In this document: positions 52,778 to 61,024 of the stretch, piece by piece
How the letters are laid out: each line of letters starts with the position of its first letter
Numbering within the stretch: position 1 is the stretch's first letter
DNA from: Cladopsammia gracilis
Taxonomy: Eukaryota > Cnidaria > Anthozoa > Scleractinia > Dendrophylliidae
NCBI GenBank assembly: GCA_022457155.1
Contig: JAJGOT010000138.1
Coordinates: forward strand, 1,302,501-1,366,500
Direction: 5' to 3'
DNA length: 64,000 nt
Program-made: the position numbers and the translations under genes
Notes under the pieces: model-generated
Told to the model about the DNA's origin: nothing
What the model saw: only the letters and a program-made list of their open reading frames with translations
The model's database searches: none

Positions 52778-53413
52778 ATGAAAATTCCGAATTACGATGT
52801 GGTAAAAAGTAACGATAATAGTCGTTCGTTAAACGATTTTCTTAATGAAGATTTTCGTATGTTAATAACTGGTCAAACTCGATGCGGAAAAACAAACACC
52901 CTAATGCATATTCTTAGAAAACCGCTCATTTATTATGATAAGATTTATCTATACTCACCAAATCAACATCAGGATAAAATTCAAGACTTGCAAAAATTAA
53001 TGGAAAACGCCAGTCAAAGAGTCGGATACGATATTTTAGAACTTTTTGGAGAAGATGATATTATGGACACAACAGACTATCCGATCGATAATAGAAAGGT
53101 GGTGGTTTTTGATGATCTTATTAACGCTCCCCAAACAGTTCAAAACAAAATCGCCAATCATTATACAGATGGTCGACATCATAAAATTTCCCCGATCTAT
53201 CTATCCCAATCCTACTACGATGTTCCACAGAAACTTCGACAGAACTGTTCCCACATGATTTTGTATCCGCCGACGACTAAAAAGCATCTGAATCTGATTG
53301 CGCAAGAAAATCTAATAGATCCGGTTCTTTTTGATAAACTCGGTCCATATGAATTCTTATTTTTAGACAAAGAAAAGAAAAGCGTTACTAAGAACTTTGA
53401 TGAGACTTTTTAA
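52778..53413 (+). CDS. ATP: FtsK/HerA-type genome-packaging ATPase
   Basis: 211 residues. Walker A is 'ITGQTRCGKTNTLMH' (~residues 30-44) and Walker B is 'RKVVVFDDLI' (~residues 107-116). Sensor-like 'ISPIYLSQSYYDVPQKLRQN' follows. This is the A32-like ATPase used to pump DNA into the capsid in Polintons and many large DNA viruses. It is intact and close to the usual family length. Its stop is 28 bp before the fibre gene. Confidence 0.92.
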   Translation: MKIPNYDVVKSNDNSRSLNDFLNEDFRMLITGQTRCGKTNTLMHILRKPLIYYDKIYLYSPNQHQDKIQDLQKLMENASQRVGYDILELFGEDDIMDTTDYPIDNRKVVVFDDLINAPQTVQNKIANHYTDGRHHKISPIYLSQSYYDVPQKLRQNCSHMILYPPTTKKHLNLIAQENLIDPVLFDKLGPYEFLFLDKEKKSVTKNFDETF

Positions 53414-53441
53414 AAAATTATATTACTTCGTATAACAGAGT

Positions 53442-55256
53442 ATGGGAATTTTTAATAATATCAGAAGATTCACTAATTTCGATATATCTGAATATATAAA
53501 AAATTTTAATCAACAGGTACATCAGAATACCGGTTTGAAATTAGATGTGAATAACAATTACGATATTCAACAAAAACGTCTTGTGAATGTTGGCGAAGGA
53601 GTGGGAAATGATGATGCGATAACAAAACATCAGTTGGAAAATGCGCTATCGACAAAACCAAATCCGACAGATGTTATTCTTGTTGATGGGTCGACTCATA
53701 TGACCGGTGATTTAGATCTTCGAGGAAACAGATTGATTTTTCCCGGAGAGATCGATATGAACAGAAAACTTATCACCAATATGGATACGGACGAAGATGA
53801 TGATCTATGCGCTGTCAATATGGTGACTCTGAAAAAATTTCATCCTAACGCTCCTGAACCAACGCATGAGGTCGTGAAAAATATCGATCTGAAAGAACGT
53901 TTCAATGTTGTCCAATCGAAACAACAGACCTATCACGATCTAGGAGCAAATTATAACAATCTTGTCTCTTACAACGATGTTAGGAATATTTTTTTATCTC
54001 GCAAAGAGACGTTTCCGATGGAGACAAGTTTAGATATGGGAAACAATACGGTTTACAATGTAAAGGACCCGACGGTTGCCGACCAAGGAGCTAATAAAAG
54101 ATACGTGGATCATATAATTTCCGGTAAATTGAGTAATCCGTCCGGTGAAGATTTCGATATGTCGAACCATAAGATTACCAATCTCGGTGATCCGCATGAT
54201 GATAATGATGCATGTAATAAATCTTATGTTGATGGTGCTGATAAAAAGCTTAATCTCATGATAGGGGATGTGGTAGTTCATACGAATGAGGTAGAAAATA
54301 AGCTCAAAAAATATATCGACGAATCGCATATCAGTACTTCGGAAGATATGAAAGATGAGTTCCGATACATAATGGAAAATGTTGACGAAAGCTCTTCCGA
54401 GCATGATATAACCGTCACCGGTATAGTCGATCTGTTGGAGTCACCGCATACGCTAAACAAAAAAGTTTACAGTCTTTTATTACACAAACATCCGTTAAAT
54501 AGCTACGCCTCAAGAATCGGATTCAATCTGTATAAATTACCGGATGGAGAATATACCGTTTGTATCGAATTTATTCCACCTACGATTAGTGGTGTCAGTG
54601 TCGATGTTCAATCAGCTTCTATAAATATAAATAAACAATCGACGAAAATTTTTACGAATTACAGTAGAAGTATTATCAATCTGCATAAGTGGGAAATTTC
54701 ACCGCCGGAGTATATTAGGGTCGATTTAAAATGTAGCGGCTCACCAACATCGGCTTCGCAAGCTCAAGCTTATCTAGTGATATACGGAATAAAAGGAAAC
54801 CATTCAGATGTTCCATCTAGTGTTTACGATTCTCCTTATTTTTTTGAGAATCGTAAAATGGTTATGCAGACCGTTTTAGATATGAACAAACACGCAATTA
54901 TCAATTCACCATCGTTAGGACATAGTGGAGGTGTTTTTGAAATTAACGGTGTTTACAATAGAACTGAAAACTCAACATTTGCTAAATTTTCAGGAGAAAA
55001 AGATGCTATGGTTCCGGTTAAGAGTAAGATCGTAAAATGTTGCGTTAACATTCTCGATACGCTTGAAACGTACCCTCATATCGCCGTGTTGATTAGTAAT
55101 GTGATAGGAAGAGGAGAGGGTGGTAAGAAACAGGTCTGTCACTTGACTAACGATATCGCTCTGGAAGAATGTGATAAATTTCGTGTGAGAATACAAAGTT
55201 TACAAGGAACTACCATCGAAAAATGTTTGGTAAGTCTGTGGCTTGAGACGACATAA
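53442..55256 (+). CDS. Fibre/spike-like protein with phage-tail-type repeats
   Basis: 604 residues. The N-terminal third has repeated units with 'DLRGNRLIF', 'DMNRKLITNMDTDEDDD', 'DMGNNTVYNVKDPTVADQGA' and 'DMSNHKITNLGDPHDDNDAC', each followed by a Lys-Tyr/Ser-Val-Asp-type segment. This is the shaft pattern of many phage tail fibres and related trimeric fibres. A helical linker (~270-330) and two beta-rich C-terminal domains follow, with another shaft unit ('VLDMNKHAIINSP') between them. A receptor-binding or vertex spike role is inferred from this architecture and from its place after the ATPase. Confidence 0.75.
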   Translation: MGIFNNIRRFTNFDISEYIKNFNQQVHQNTGLKLDVNNNYDIQQKRLVNVGEGVGNDDAITKHQLENALSTKPNPTDVILVDGSTHMTGDLDLRGNRLIFPGEIDMNRKLITNMDTDEDDDLCAVNMVTLKKFHPNAPEPTHEVVKNIDLKERFNVVQSKQQTYHDLGANYNNLVSYNDVRNIFLSRKETFPMETSLDMGNNTVYNVKDPTVADQGANKRYVDHIISGKLSNPSGEDFDMSNHKITNLGDPHDDNDACNKSYVDGADKKLNLMIGDVVVHTNEVENKLKKYIDESHISTSEDMKDEFRYIMENVDESSSEHDITVTGIVDLLESPHTLNKKVYSLLLHKHPLNSYASRIGFNLYKLPDGEYTVCIEFIPPTISGVSVDVQSASININKQSTKIFTNYSRSIINLHKWEISPPEYIRVDLKCSGSPTSASQAQAYLVIYGIKGNHSDVPSSVYDSPYFFENRKMVMQTVLDMNKHAIINSPSLGHSGGVFEINGVYNRTENSTFAKFSGEKDAMVPVKSKIVKCCVNILDTLETYPHIAVLISNVIGRGEGGKKQVCHLTNDIALEECDKFRVRIQSLQGTTIEKCLVSLWLETT

Positions 55257-55299
55257 AAATATGGAATTAAAGAAATATTTTCTTATATAAAATAAGACA

Positions 55300-55590
55300 A
55301 TGGCTACAAGTGGTGAATCGCAAACAGATTTTTATCCTAAAAAGATAAAACGGATACTTCAGGTTCCAAGCAAACATCTTAAGTCATTAACATTTAACGA
55401 TCTATTGATAATGTTACGGGAATATGGTGAGAACCCGAATCTCTACAAACACATGCGGAAAAAGATCTTGATCGATTACATTAAAATTTACCGCTGCTCT
55501 CACAAGCTACCTATTAAACCTGTTGAATCTGGTGAGTGGAACTCTGGTTATGAAGAATCCTCAGATGAAGAATCTTCAGATGAAGCGTAA
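55300..55590 (+). CDS. Small protein with a SAP-like helix pair and acidic tail
   Basis: 96 residues. 'LTFNDLLIMLREYGENPNLY' with 'MRKKILIDYIKIY' looks like a SAP-type helix-turn-helix, followed by a Glu/Ser/Asp-rich end. The function is unknown; nucleic-acid binding is possible. Confidence 0.55.
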   Translation: MATSGESQTDFYPKKIKRILQVPSKHLKSLTFNDLLIMLREYGENPNLYKHMRKKILIDYIKIYRCSHKLPIKPVESGEWNSGYEESSDEESSDEA

Positions 55591-55607
55591 ATACAGTCAA
55601 ATTTAAA

Positions 55608-55632
55608 TTTATTATACGCCACGTATAATAAA
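55608..55632. terminator. TTTATTATAC/GTATAATAAA palindrome
   Basis: A perfect 10-bp inverted repeat with a 5-nt loop, 18 bp after the 96-residue gene. It contains AATAAA on both strands and uses the same arms as the 44-bp intergenic repeats. A 3'-end/poly(A) role is likely. Confidence 0.6.
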
Positions 55633-55755
55633 TTAGATGATCTTTCACACTAGTGTGTAGCGTGTTCAAGCGCTTCTACGACCTCTCTAGCGATGTCTCG
55701 AGTTTCTCTTAACCAATGAGGACTATGAACATGCTCATTTATAAAAGAGACAAGA

Positions 55756-56286
55756 ATGAAAATGAATGCGATCATTTTAAAATCAGTATGTCATCTTTAT
55801 AAAATGAAATACGATCTTTTTGCATTTAACCACATCGATACATCGATCGACGAGACAAAATTAATGGTGATCAAGTCCCTTTACAGTTTTTATCACAAGA
55901 AATGGTGGTGTTATAAAAAGACTTTTAGACATCTCAAACGGATGAATCTCTTGTGTAAATTGAGTTCGTCGTCTCTTATCGCAGGCGGCACAATCGCCGG
56001 CGGAATTACATTGAACCCAGTTATACTAGGTGTCATTTCCGGTGCAGGTTTGTTGGTGAAAACATTTACCGATTATAAAAATTATAACCGACGGATTGAG
56101 ATGAGTAAATTTGCATTCACGACATACCAGAAAGTTTTGGTCGATTTGCGGTCTTGTCTGCGAGGAAAACAGTTCGATCACGAATCGTTTGTTAACGATA
56201 TGAGATTGATCGATGAAATAATCATCGATTTATGTCCAGCAATAAATAGTCGAATCGAAGATCGATACGATAAAAAGTTCAAATGA
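55756..56286 (+). CDS. Membrane protein of unknown function
   Basis: 176 residues. A basic/aromatic N-terminal helix region ('SFYHKKWWCYKKTFRHLKR') leads to a glycine-rich hydrophobic segment ('SLIAGGTIAGGITLNPVIL' then 'GVISGAGLLVKTF', ~residues 75-108). A helical C-terminal part ('DLRSCLRGKQFDHESFVNDM') follows. The layout resembles small two-helix membrane (SLATT-like) proteins; I recall related ORFs in other Polintons but cannot name a function. Confidence 0.55.
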   Translation: MKMNAIILKSVCHLYKMKYDLFAFNHIDTSIDETKLMVIKSLYSFYHKKWWCYKKTFRHLKRMNLLCKLSSSSLIAGGTIAGGITLNPVILGVISGAGLLVKTFTDYKNYNRRIEMSKFAFTTYQKVLVDLRSCLRGKQFDHESFVNDMRLIDEIIIDLCPAINSRIEDRYDKKFK

Positions 56287-56319
56287 ACATAAAGATTTGG
56301 TATTAAATAAATAAAAACA

Positions 56320-56505
56320 ATGGAAGATGAATGGGAAAGGCCATTGATTAATCGAACAAAATATACCTTCAAAGAATTGCGATATTTAGCAAAAGAGAAG
56401 AAAATTAAAGGTTGGTATCTAATGCGGAAAGCTAAATTACTTTCTGCTTTAGCTGAATTAGATATATATGAACCTCTAGTAAAAGTTCACAACATCACTT
56501 CATAA
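56320..56505 (+). CDS. Small SAP-like protein
   Basis: 61 residues with 'FKELRYLAKEKKIKGWYLMR' and 'KAKLLSALAEL', a SAP/Rho-N-like helix pair. The KIKGWYLMRKA motif is shared with the zinc-repeat protein on the other side of the structured segment, so the two are partial paralogues. A role in nucleic-acid binding is inferred. Confidence 0.5.
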   Translation: MEDEWERPLINRTKYTFKELRYLAKEKKIKGWYLMRKAKLLSALAELDIYEPLVKVHNITS

Positions 56506-56510
56506 AAAAG

Positions 56511-56815
56511 TGCAAAACCCTGGTCGGGGGGTGCTCGGTTGGCTGTTTCTGTACCTCACCGAAGTGAGGACTTTTGCCTCACCGAAGTGAGGACTTTTCC
56601 CGCTGACAAAGCGGGTGTCATCCCATTTTATACCTCTGGGTGAGGTTAAGTTCTCCGAAGAGATCTTTGAGCACCCCCCTGTTATCAGTTGGGCCGAGGC
56701 TGGTTCACCAGAGCGTAGTCAACTGACTCAACTACACTGCTACCCCGTAGGTCTGACATTGCATGAACCGTAAGCAGGGTTCTGACAGTGGCCAACCGTC
56801 TCCCCCCTGAGTTCT
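56511..56815 (+). ncRNA. Candidate structured RNA of the Polinton right arm
   Basis: A GC-rich ~300-nt segment without ORF in an AT-rich arm. Hairpins seen: CCTCAC-CGAA-GTGAGG twice (56554-56569, 56577-56592) as part of a 22-bp direct duplication; CCCGC/GCGGG (56599-56615); GTAGT/ACTAC (56715-56735); CTAC/GTAG (56740-56750); GAACC/GGTTC (56765-56782). Long-range: GGGGGGTGCTC (56526-56536) pairs with GAGCACCCCCC (56669-56679), and GGTTGGC (56537-56543) with GCCAACC (56791-56797). The strand is assumed to be that of the neighbours. No known RNA family is recognised; no convincing pol III boxes. Confidence 0.45.
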
Positions 56816-57005
56816 ACCAAATTACAGACTTATTAATATATATAGTTTCATCGAATTATTTATATAGGAATAAGTTATCGCGCTCACACATGTGGTACGT
56901 GTCAAGTGTCACGCGCGCGTTTCACGCGTGACTGCGCATGCACTTTAGAAGGTTTCACACTTGAATGAACACGTACGCAATTCTCGGAAAAGATGAATAA
57001 ATTAA
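56816..57005 (+). other. Gap before the zinc-repeat gene
   Basis: AT-rich text followed by a GC-rich stretch with 'cacgcgcgcgtttcacgcgtg'. A short ATG frame starts at 56993 ('MNKLRPISRKRRDKQTTRKR' then 6 more codons) and is basic, but it is not in frame with the zinc-repeat protein and is probably not a gene. Confidence 0.4.
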
Positions 57006-57512
57006 GACCGATTTCTCGGAAACGTCGTGATAAACAAACGACTCGAAAGCGCTTGTTTATCAAAAAATGGTATTAAAAATATAAAGTACCTTATAAAACA
57101 AATTGAAAAGTCTGTGAAAGAGTTGAAAGCTGAAGCAAAAGAGCAGAAAATTAAAGGATGGTATCTAATGCGGAAAGCCGAACTCATCGATGCTTTACAA
57201 GCTGTAGAATTGAAAGAACCTGTGAAATCACCAGAACGTAAAGAAAAACTTTGCCCACACGGGAAAAATAAATACAATTGTAAGGAGTGTTCGGGATCAA
57301 GGATTTGTGAACACGGTAAACGACGGTATTTTTGTAAAGATTGTGGTGGAAGTGGAATCTGTATTCATGGAAATAACAAGTACTATTGCAAGGAGTGTAG
57401 TGGAAATCAGTTTTGTGAACACAATCGAGTGAAATATTATTGCAAAGAATGCGGTGGAAACGGTATCTGTATTCATAAGAAAGATAAACGCTGTTGCAAG
57501 GATTGCAGGTAG
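57006..57512 (+). CDS. SAP-like plus Cys/His-repeat zinc protein (start unclear)
   Basis: The frame is open from 57006. The protein has a SAP-like part ('KAEAKEQKIKGWYLMRKAEL') and then five repeats of the form C-x-H-G/N-x3-Y/F-x-C-K-x-C-x-G, for example 'ICEHGKRRYFCKDCGGS'. Each repeat offers Cys/His ligands and repeats of this type are known from giant-virus and mobile-element proteins. There is no ATG before the SAP part: only GTG at 57027, or ATG at 57168 inside it. Splicing from an upstream exon, a lost start, or a non-AUG start are all possible. Confidence 0.6.
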   Translation, partial: DRFLGNVVINKRLESACLSKNGIKNIKYLIKQIEKSVKELKAEAKEQKIKGWYLMRKAELIDALQAVELKEPVKSPERKEKLCPHGKNKYNCKECSGSRICEHGKRRYFCKDCGGSGICIHGNNKYYCKECSGNQFCEHNRVKYYCKECGGNGICIHKKDKRCCKDCR

Positions 57513-57527
57513 GAATGAAGCTTGAAT

Positions 57528-57559
57528 ATTTTTCATTTCTTTTACTAGAAATGAAAAAT
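57528..57559. terminator. ATTTTTCATTTCT/AGAAATGAAAAAT hairpin
   Basis: A perfect 13-bp inverted repeat with a 6-nt loop, 15 bp after the zinc-repeat gene. It is the same arm sequence as at 45872 and 58271. Confidence 0.55.
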
Positions 57560-57593
57560 GGTCTTAAGGAAATAAATTTGTAATAATAACAAC

Positions 57594-58259
57594 ATGCAAC
57601 TGTCAATTCTCTCAGATGTTCGCAATGAAGATATTATTTTCAGCAAACCGATAAAAAATGACCTTTACAATTATCAAAGGATTAAAATACAAATCGATTA
57701 CGGTGATAATAAAAAAGGACCTTTAGTCATTGAAACACCGTTTCTTTTCAGTTTTGGTGTAACCGAAAGAAGAAGTAAAGAAGACGGAACTCGTGAGCTA
57801 CTTGGATATTCTATTCCGGTTTGTTTATGGTCCAAAGACGATGAACCGACACCGGAAGAAAATGAGTTTTATATTTCTTTGGAAAATTTTGAAGAACTTT
57901 GTTACAAGCGCTTAGAAGAGGCTTGTGGTGTAGAGATAGCTGATAAATTAAATAACCTTTTATATTACAAGGACAGTAATATAGGAAATAATCCACCAAT
58001 ATTATATGCTAAACTCAATTATTCAGAAAAGTCTGATAAATTTTTAACGCTATTCAAAACAAAAGGAAACAAAAGAGTCGAACCGCTCGACTATCTTAAT
58101 TCATATTGTCATGTGAAATTAGCTTTGATAATTGATAGTATTTATATTGGTGAAAAAGCTGTTTCAATTCAAGTAAAGGTTCATGAGGTATATTTCAAAC
58201 CGTTACCTCAACGAGAATCGTTATTAACGATACAAGAAAGCGATGATGAAGAAGATTAA
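57594..58259 (+). CDS. DUF2738-like protein, copy A (ssDNA-binding type)
   Basis: 221 residues. 'GPLVIETPFLFSFGVTE', 'ELLGYSIPVCLW', 'PPILYAKLNYSEKSDKFLTL', 'VKLALIIDSIYI' and 'VSIQVKVHEVYFKPL' are the conserved blocks of DUF2738, a family of large DNA viruses and Polintons thought to bind single-stranded DNA. An acidic tail ('QESDDEED') is typical of ssDNA-binding proteins. A role in replication next to the polymerase is inferred. It is complete and followed by a hairpin and copy B. Confidence 0.75.
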   Translation: MQLSILSDVRNEDIIFSKPIKNDLYNYQRIKIQIDYGDNKKGPLVIETPFLFSFGVTERRSKEDGTRELLGYSIPVCLWSKDDEPTPEENEFYISLENFEELCYKRLEEACGVEIADKLNNLLYYKDSNIGNNPPILYAKLNYSEKSDKFLTLFKTKGNKRVEPLDYLNSYCHVKLALIIDSIYIGEKAVSIQVKVHEVYFKPLPQRESLLTIQESDDEED

Positions 58260-58270
58260 ATATCTGTTTA

Positions 58271-58300
58271 TTTTTCATTTCTTTTTCTAGAAATGAAAAA
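58271..58300. terminator. TTTTTCATTTCT/AGAAATGAAAAA hairpin
   Basis: A perfect 12-bp inverted repeat with a 6-nt loop, 11 bp after copy A. It was probably duplicated together with the gene, because the flanks ('gtcttaa..aaataaatgtggtaata') also match those of 57528-57590. Confidence 0.55.
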
Positions 58301-58338
58301 AATCGTCTTAAAAAAATAAATGTGGTAATATAACAAAT

Positions 58339-59004
58339 ATGAATCCTTCAAAAGTTTCATCAAATATTATTTTCCATAAACCGGTAAAAAACAGCAAAAC
58401 CGGTTTTGAAATAATTAAAATTGACACCAATAAAGGTCCGCTAGTAATCGATTCACCATTTCTTACAATTTTAGGTGTAAAAGAGACATATAGTCAAAAC
58501 GAAAGTAGTAAACTACTTGGTTACACCATTCCTGTTCGCTTATACGGTGAAGAAGGATGCAGTCGAATGTCAACGGAAGAAGAAGAAAAGTTTATTGATT
58601 GTATGCTTTTTATTAGAGACATCTGTAGGCGACATTTAAAAGGTGTTTATGGTGAAAAAATAGCTAATAAAATAAAAGGTATTTTTTATGGTTTTCATTT
58701 TGAAGGTATGGGTACAAGAGTTTGTGGGTCAATATATCCAACAATGTTTAATGTTAAACTTCTCAAATATTCAAAACAAAGGGATAAAATTTTAACAAGA
58801 ATCGCAATGAGAAAGCTAGAAAAAGTCAAATTGGCTCTGATAATCGATAGTATTTATATCAGCAAAGAAGAAGTTTCATTTCAAGTTACAGTACATGATA
58901 TATATGTTAACCCACAAAATTCGCTACTAACAATACCTGAAGAAAGCGAAGAAGATGAAGTTTTTTCTTCAAACTGTGCTGTGTTAACAATGAGTATCGA
59001 TTAA
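58339..59004 (+). CDS. DUF2738-like protein, copy B
   Basis: 221 residues, clearly paralogous to copy A: 'GPLVIDSPFLTILGVKE', 'KLLGYTIPVRLY', 'KVKLALIIDSIYI' and 'VSFQVTVHDIYVNP' align with it. It has diverged strongly in the middle (an added 'GMGTRVCGSIYPTMF' region and loss of part of the 'LDYLNSY' block). The last five codons and the stop lie in the right TIR. Divergence suggests a specialised or decaying second copy. Confidence 0.75.
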   Translation: MNPSKVSSNIIFHKPVKNSKTGFEIIKIDTNKGPLVIDSPFLTILGVKETYSQNESSKLLGYTIPVRLYGEEGCSRMSTEEEEKFIDCMLFIRDICRRHLKGVYGEKIANKIKGIFYGFHFEGMGTRVCGSIYPTMFNVKLLKYSKQRDKILTRIAMRKLEKVKLALIIDSIYISKEEVSFQVTVHDIYVNPQNSLLTIPEESEEDEVFSSNCAVLTMSID

Positions 59005-59189
59005 AATATATACCGTCACTAAATTATAATGATATTTTGTAAATTAACGATAAAACACACTGAAAATGGAAAGTGTGCTAGAGTGAATAATTATAGATGA
59101 TTCGTCTATAATTATACGAGTTACATCAAATTAACGACAAAAACACACTGAAAATGGAAAAGTGCCGTATAGTGCCTTACATAACTACT
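58989..59189 (-). repeat. Right terminal inverted repeat
   Basis: The reverse complement of the left TIR. It ends CATAACTACT at 59189 and includes two intact CACTGAAAATGGAAA-bearing direct repeats (~59030-59072 and ~59127-59163) and the ATAATTATAGA-type hairpin (59087-59116). The second direct repeat is better preserved here than in the left TIR. Confidence 0.9.
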
Positions 59190-59195
59190 TTAAGT
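59190..59195. repeat. Right target-site duplication TTAAGT
   Basis: Identical to 41370-41375 and directly adjacent to the element end. Confidence 0.9.
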
Positions 59196-60760
59196 GTATT
59201 TTAAAATCACATGTATAGTCGAGTGTTTTTAGACATGAGCCTAGTGCTCAGGAGATTGGGCGACCACTCCCTATACTTCGAGTTGAAATAAGTTTACTTA
59301 ATTGCTTAGTTTTAAAGCGAGTATCGCCATATATGGCGATGCCACGCTTCATAAAATGCAATTTTTTTCCCTGAGTAATTCACCTGAGACCTTTTTCGCG
59401 CGGCCGGCACAAAAGTGTCACATCACCATCACAAAGGATTGTTAGTTTCCTTTTGGAGCCTTCGTTATATAACAATCAAAGTACAAACATGGTTTACACG
59501 ATAGCAGACCAAGTACAAGGAATAATTATTGGCCACATCGGGCTTCATTATCATTTTTGCTTTAGACAAATTGCCACTGTTCTTATACGCGAGGATCCGT
59601 AACTTACGGTACGGACCTCTAAATCGGAGATAAAGGAAAACCTTTCAAGTCAAAAGATGGACGGCTTCATTTGACTGGCGTACGTCACAAGAAAGCAAAG
59701 AGCAAATTTTATTGGCTTTCAAAAATGGTGTGATCGGTCGTCGATTCGGCGTGAACTAACTAGTCCGTGGGCCAGTAGACGAAACCCTCCCCCCCCTGGG
59801 AATTTTGGGGAATATACCGTTTTGAAGCATAGCCAGGGGGTGTTTCAAATCAGGTTGTTCGCACTTCTCAAATGGAGGCGTTTGGCTGTATGAGTTCACT
59901 CCGGTTTTCAATCCGAATGAAATTCTTGTTCAGGTATGACATTTCATTCTGGTATCATGTAAACTGAAAGCGAACTTCGTTCCAAGATGGAAACCGCAAA
60001 CCGTGTAGTCTGGGGCGAGTGGCGTACGCGTATCGTTGCGCGAAACTTGCGCCATCTTTGTTTTCTGATCTGGCGCAAAAACCACGCAAGCGAGAACGCC
60101 TTAGGCTGAGCCGGTCGATTTTGTCATGTGAATACAGTATGTACTTCATTTTGGAACGAAACTCATCCCGGTATCATGTGTATAGCCCCGAAGGTCTTCC
60201 CCTTACTTGAGAGCGCACTTGAACAATGACAGTACGGCCGTGCAGCTAAAAGCACGTGGGCGCGCAACTTTGATTTCCACAGGGAATGAGCTCTCTGCGT
60301 TTTGGTTTACGATTCTGGAGTCACGGGCGACTTCAAAAAGACTCTCAAGCAGGATCTCAAGTTTTACTTTAGCTGTTGTATTGGAAGGCGTATTTCAAGC
60401 CGACTTACGGTAATAAATTCTATGTTGAGAAAAAAGGTTGTAGCCTAATTCTCAGGCTTTAATAGCCAATCAAAAATACTACAGCCAAAACAATGCCTGC
60501 ACGTGCGTTTTATATTTTGGTACATTTCCTTGCCGTTCCCTGTAAAACAACAACGTCAAATGATCAAAGTTTTTGTGGAGAACGTGAACACACGACGGTT
60601 AATTTTCATTTCTCTATTTGAAATTTAAAGCCGTCACTATGAATTTAACAGTTTACCTTCGCTTACCGTGTAAGCGGAGATGATTGACAGACATGGAAGT
60701 TAACCTGACTAAACTACCTAGCGAGGTGGTTTGAAAAAACCTAACTTCAAAAATATATAT
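59196..60760 (+). other. Intron/intergenic sequence 3' of the Polinton
   Basis: No gene is recognised. A local near-repeat around 'ggtatcatgt' occurs at ~59950 and ~60170. I looked here for the missing S6 exon of the TRPA gene and did not find it. Confidence 0.5.
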
Positions 60761-60890
60761 TGTTATGAATAAAGAAATACAGACGTGTGTATTCACCAAT
60801 AGTTTATTCTTCCAGTACTTTCACAAGACATGTGATCAAACGGATCACGTGATAACAACAACTCCACAGGATAATCAACTTATCATAACA
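60761..60890 (-). repeat. 3' LTR of gypsy C
   Basis: Minus-strand ends TGTTATGATAAG...TTCATAACA, 130 bp, directly after AGAAAGGAGA. The last and first bases themselves form an inverted TGTTATGA/TCATAACA pair, a normal LTR end feature. It contains an AATAAA signal ('gaataaac'). Confidence 0.65.
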
Positions 60891-61024
60891 TCTCCTTTCT
60901 CAAGCTAGCTGGATGTCTAAACACAGCTGAGTTGGTTCTTGTACAAATAAAATTAAACACAAATAGTGAAAATAGAAACAAGAGGTAAATAACTCAATTG
61001 TAGATTAACCTAGATAACATTCTC

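Larger units (their letters stand above)
41376..59189. mobile_element. Complete Polinton/Maverick (adintovirus-like) element, 17.8 kb
   Basis: The element starts AGTAGTTATG and ends CATAACTACT, with inverted terminal repeats of about 200 bp and a perfect 6-bp target duplication. It carries the diagnostic Polinton set: protein-primed-type DNA polymerase B, retroviral-type integrase with chromodomain, FtsK/HerA-type packaging ATPase, adenain-type protease, and major and minor capsid genes. It adds a parvovirus-type phospholipase A2 domain, a fibre-like protein and two DUF2738-like proteins. The left-arm genes are on the minus strand and the right-arm genes on the plus strand, diverging from 52711-52777. 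All the large ORFs are intact, and the TIRs are closely similar, pointing to a young copy. The gene content makes virion formation plausible in principle; activity is not shown by the sequence. Confidence 0.93.

Noticed and set aside
56554..56592. CRISPR-like repeat
   Set aside because: Only two copies of a 22-bp unit with no spacers, in an animal genome.
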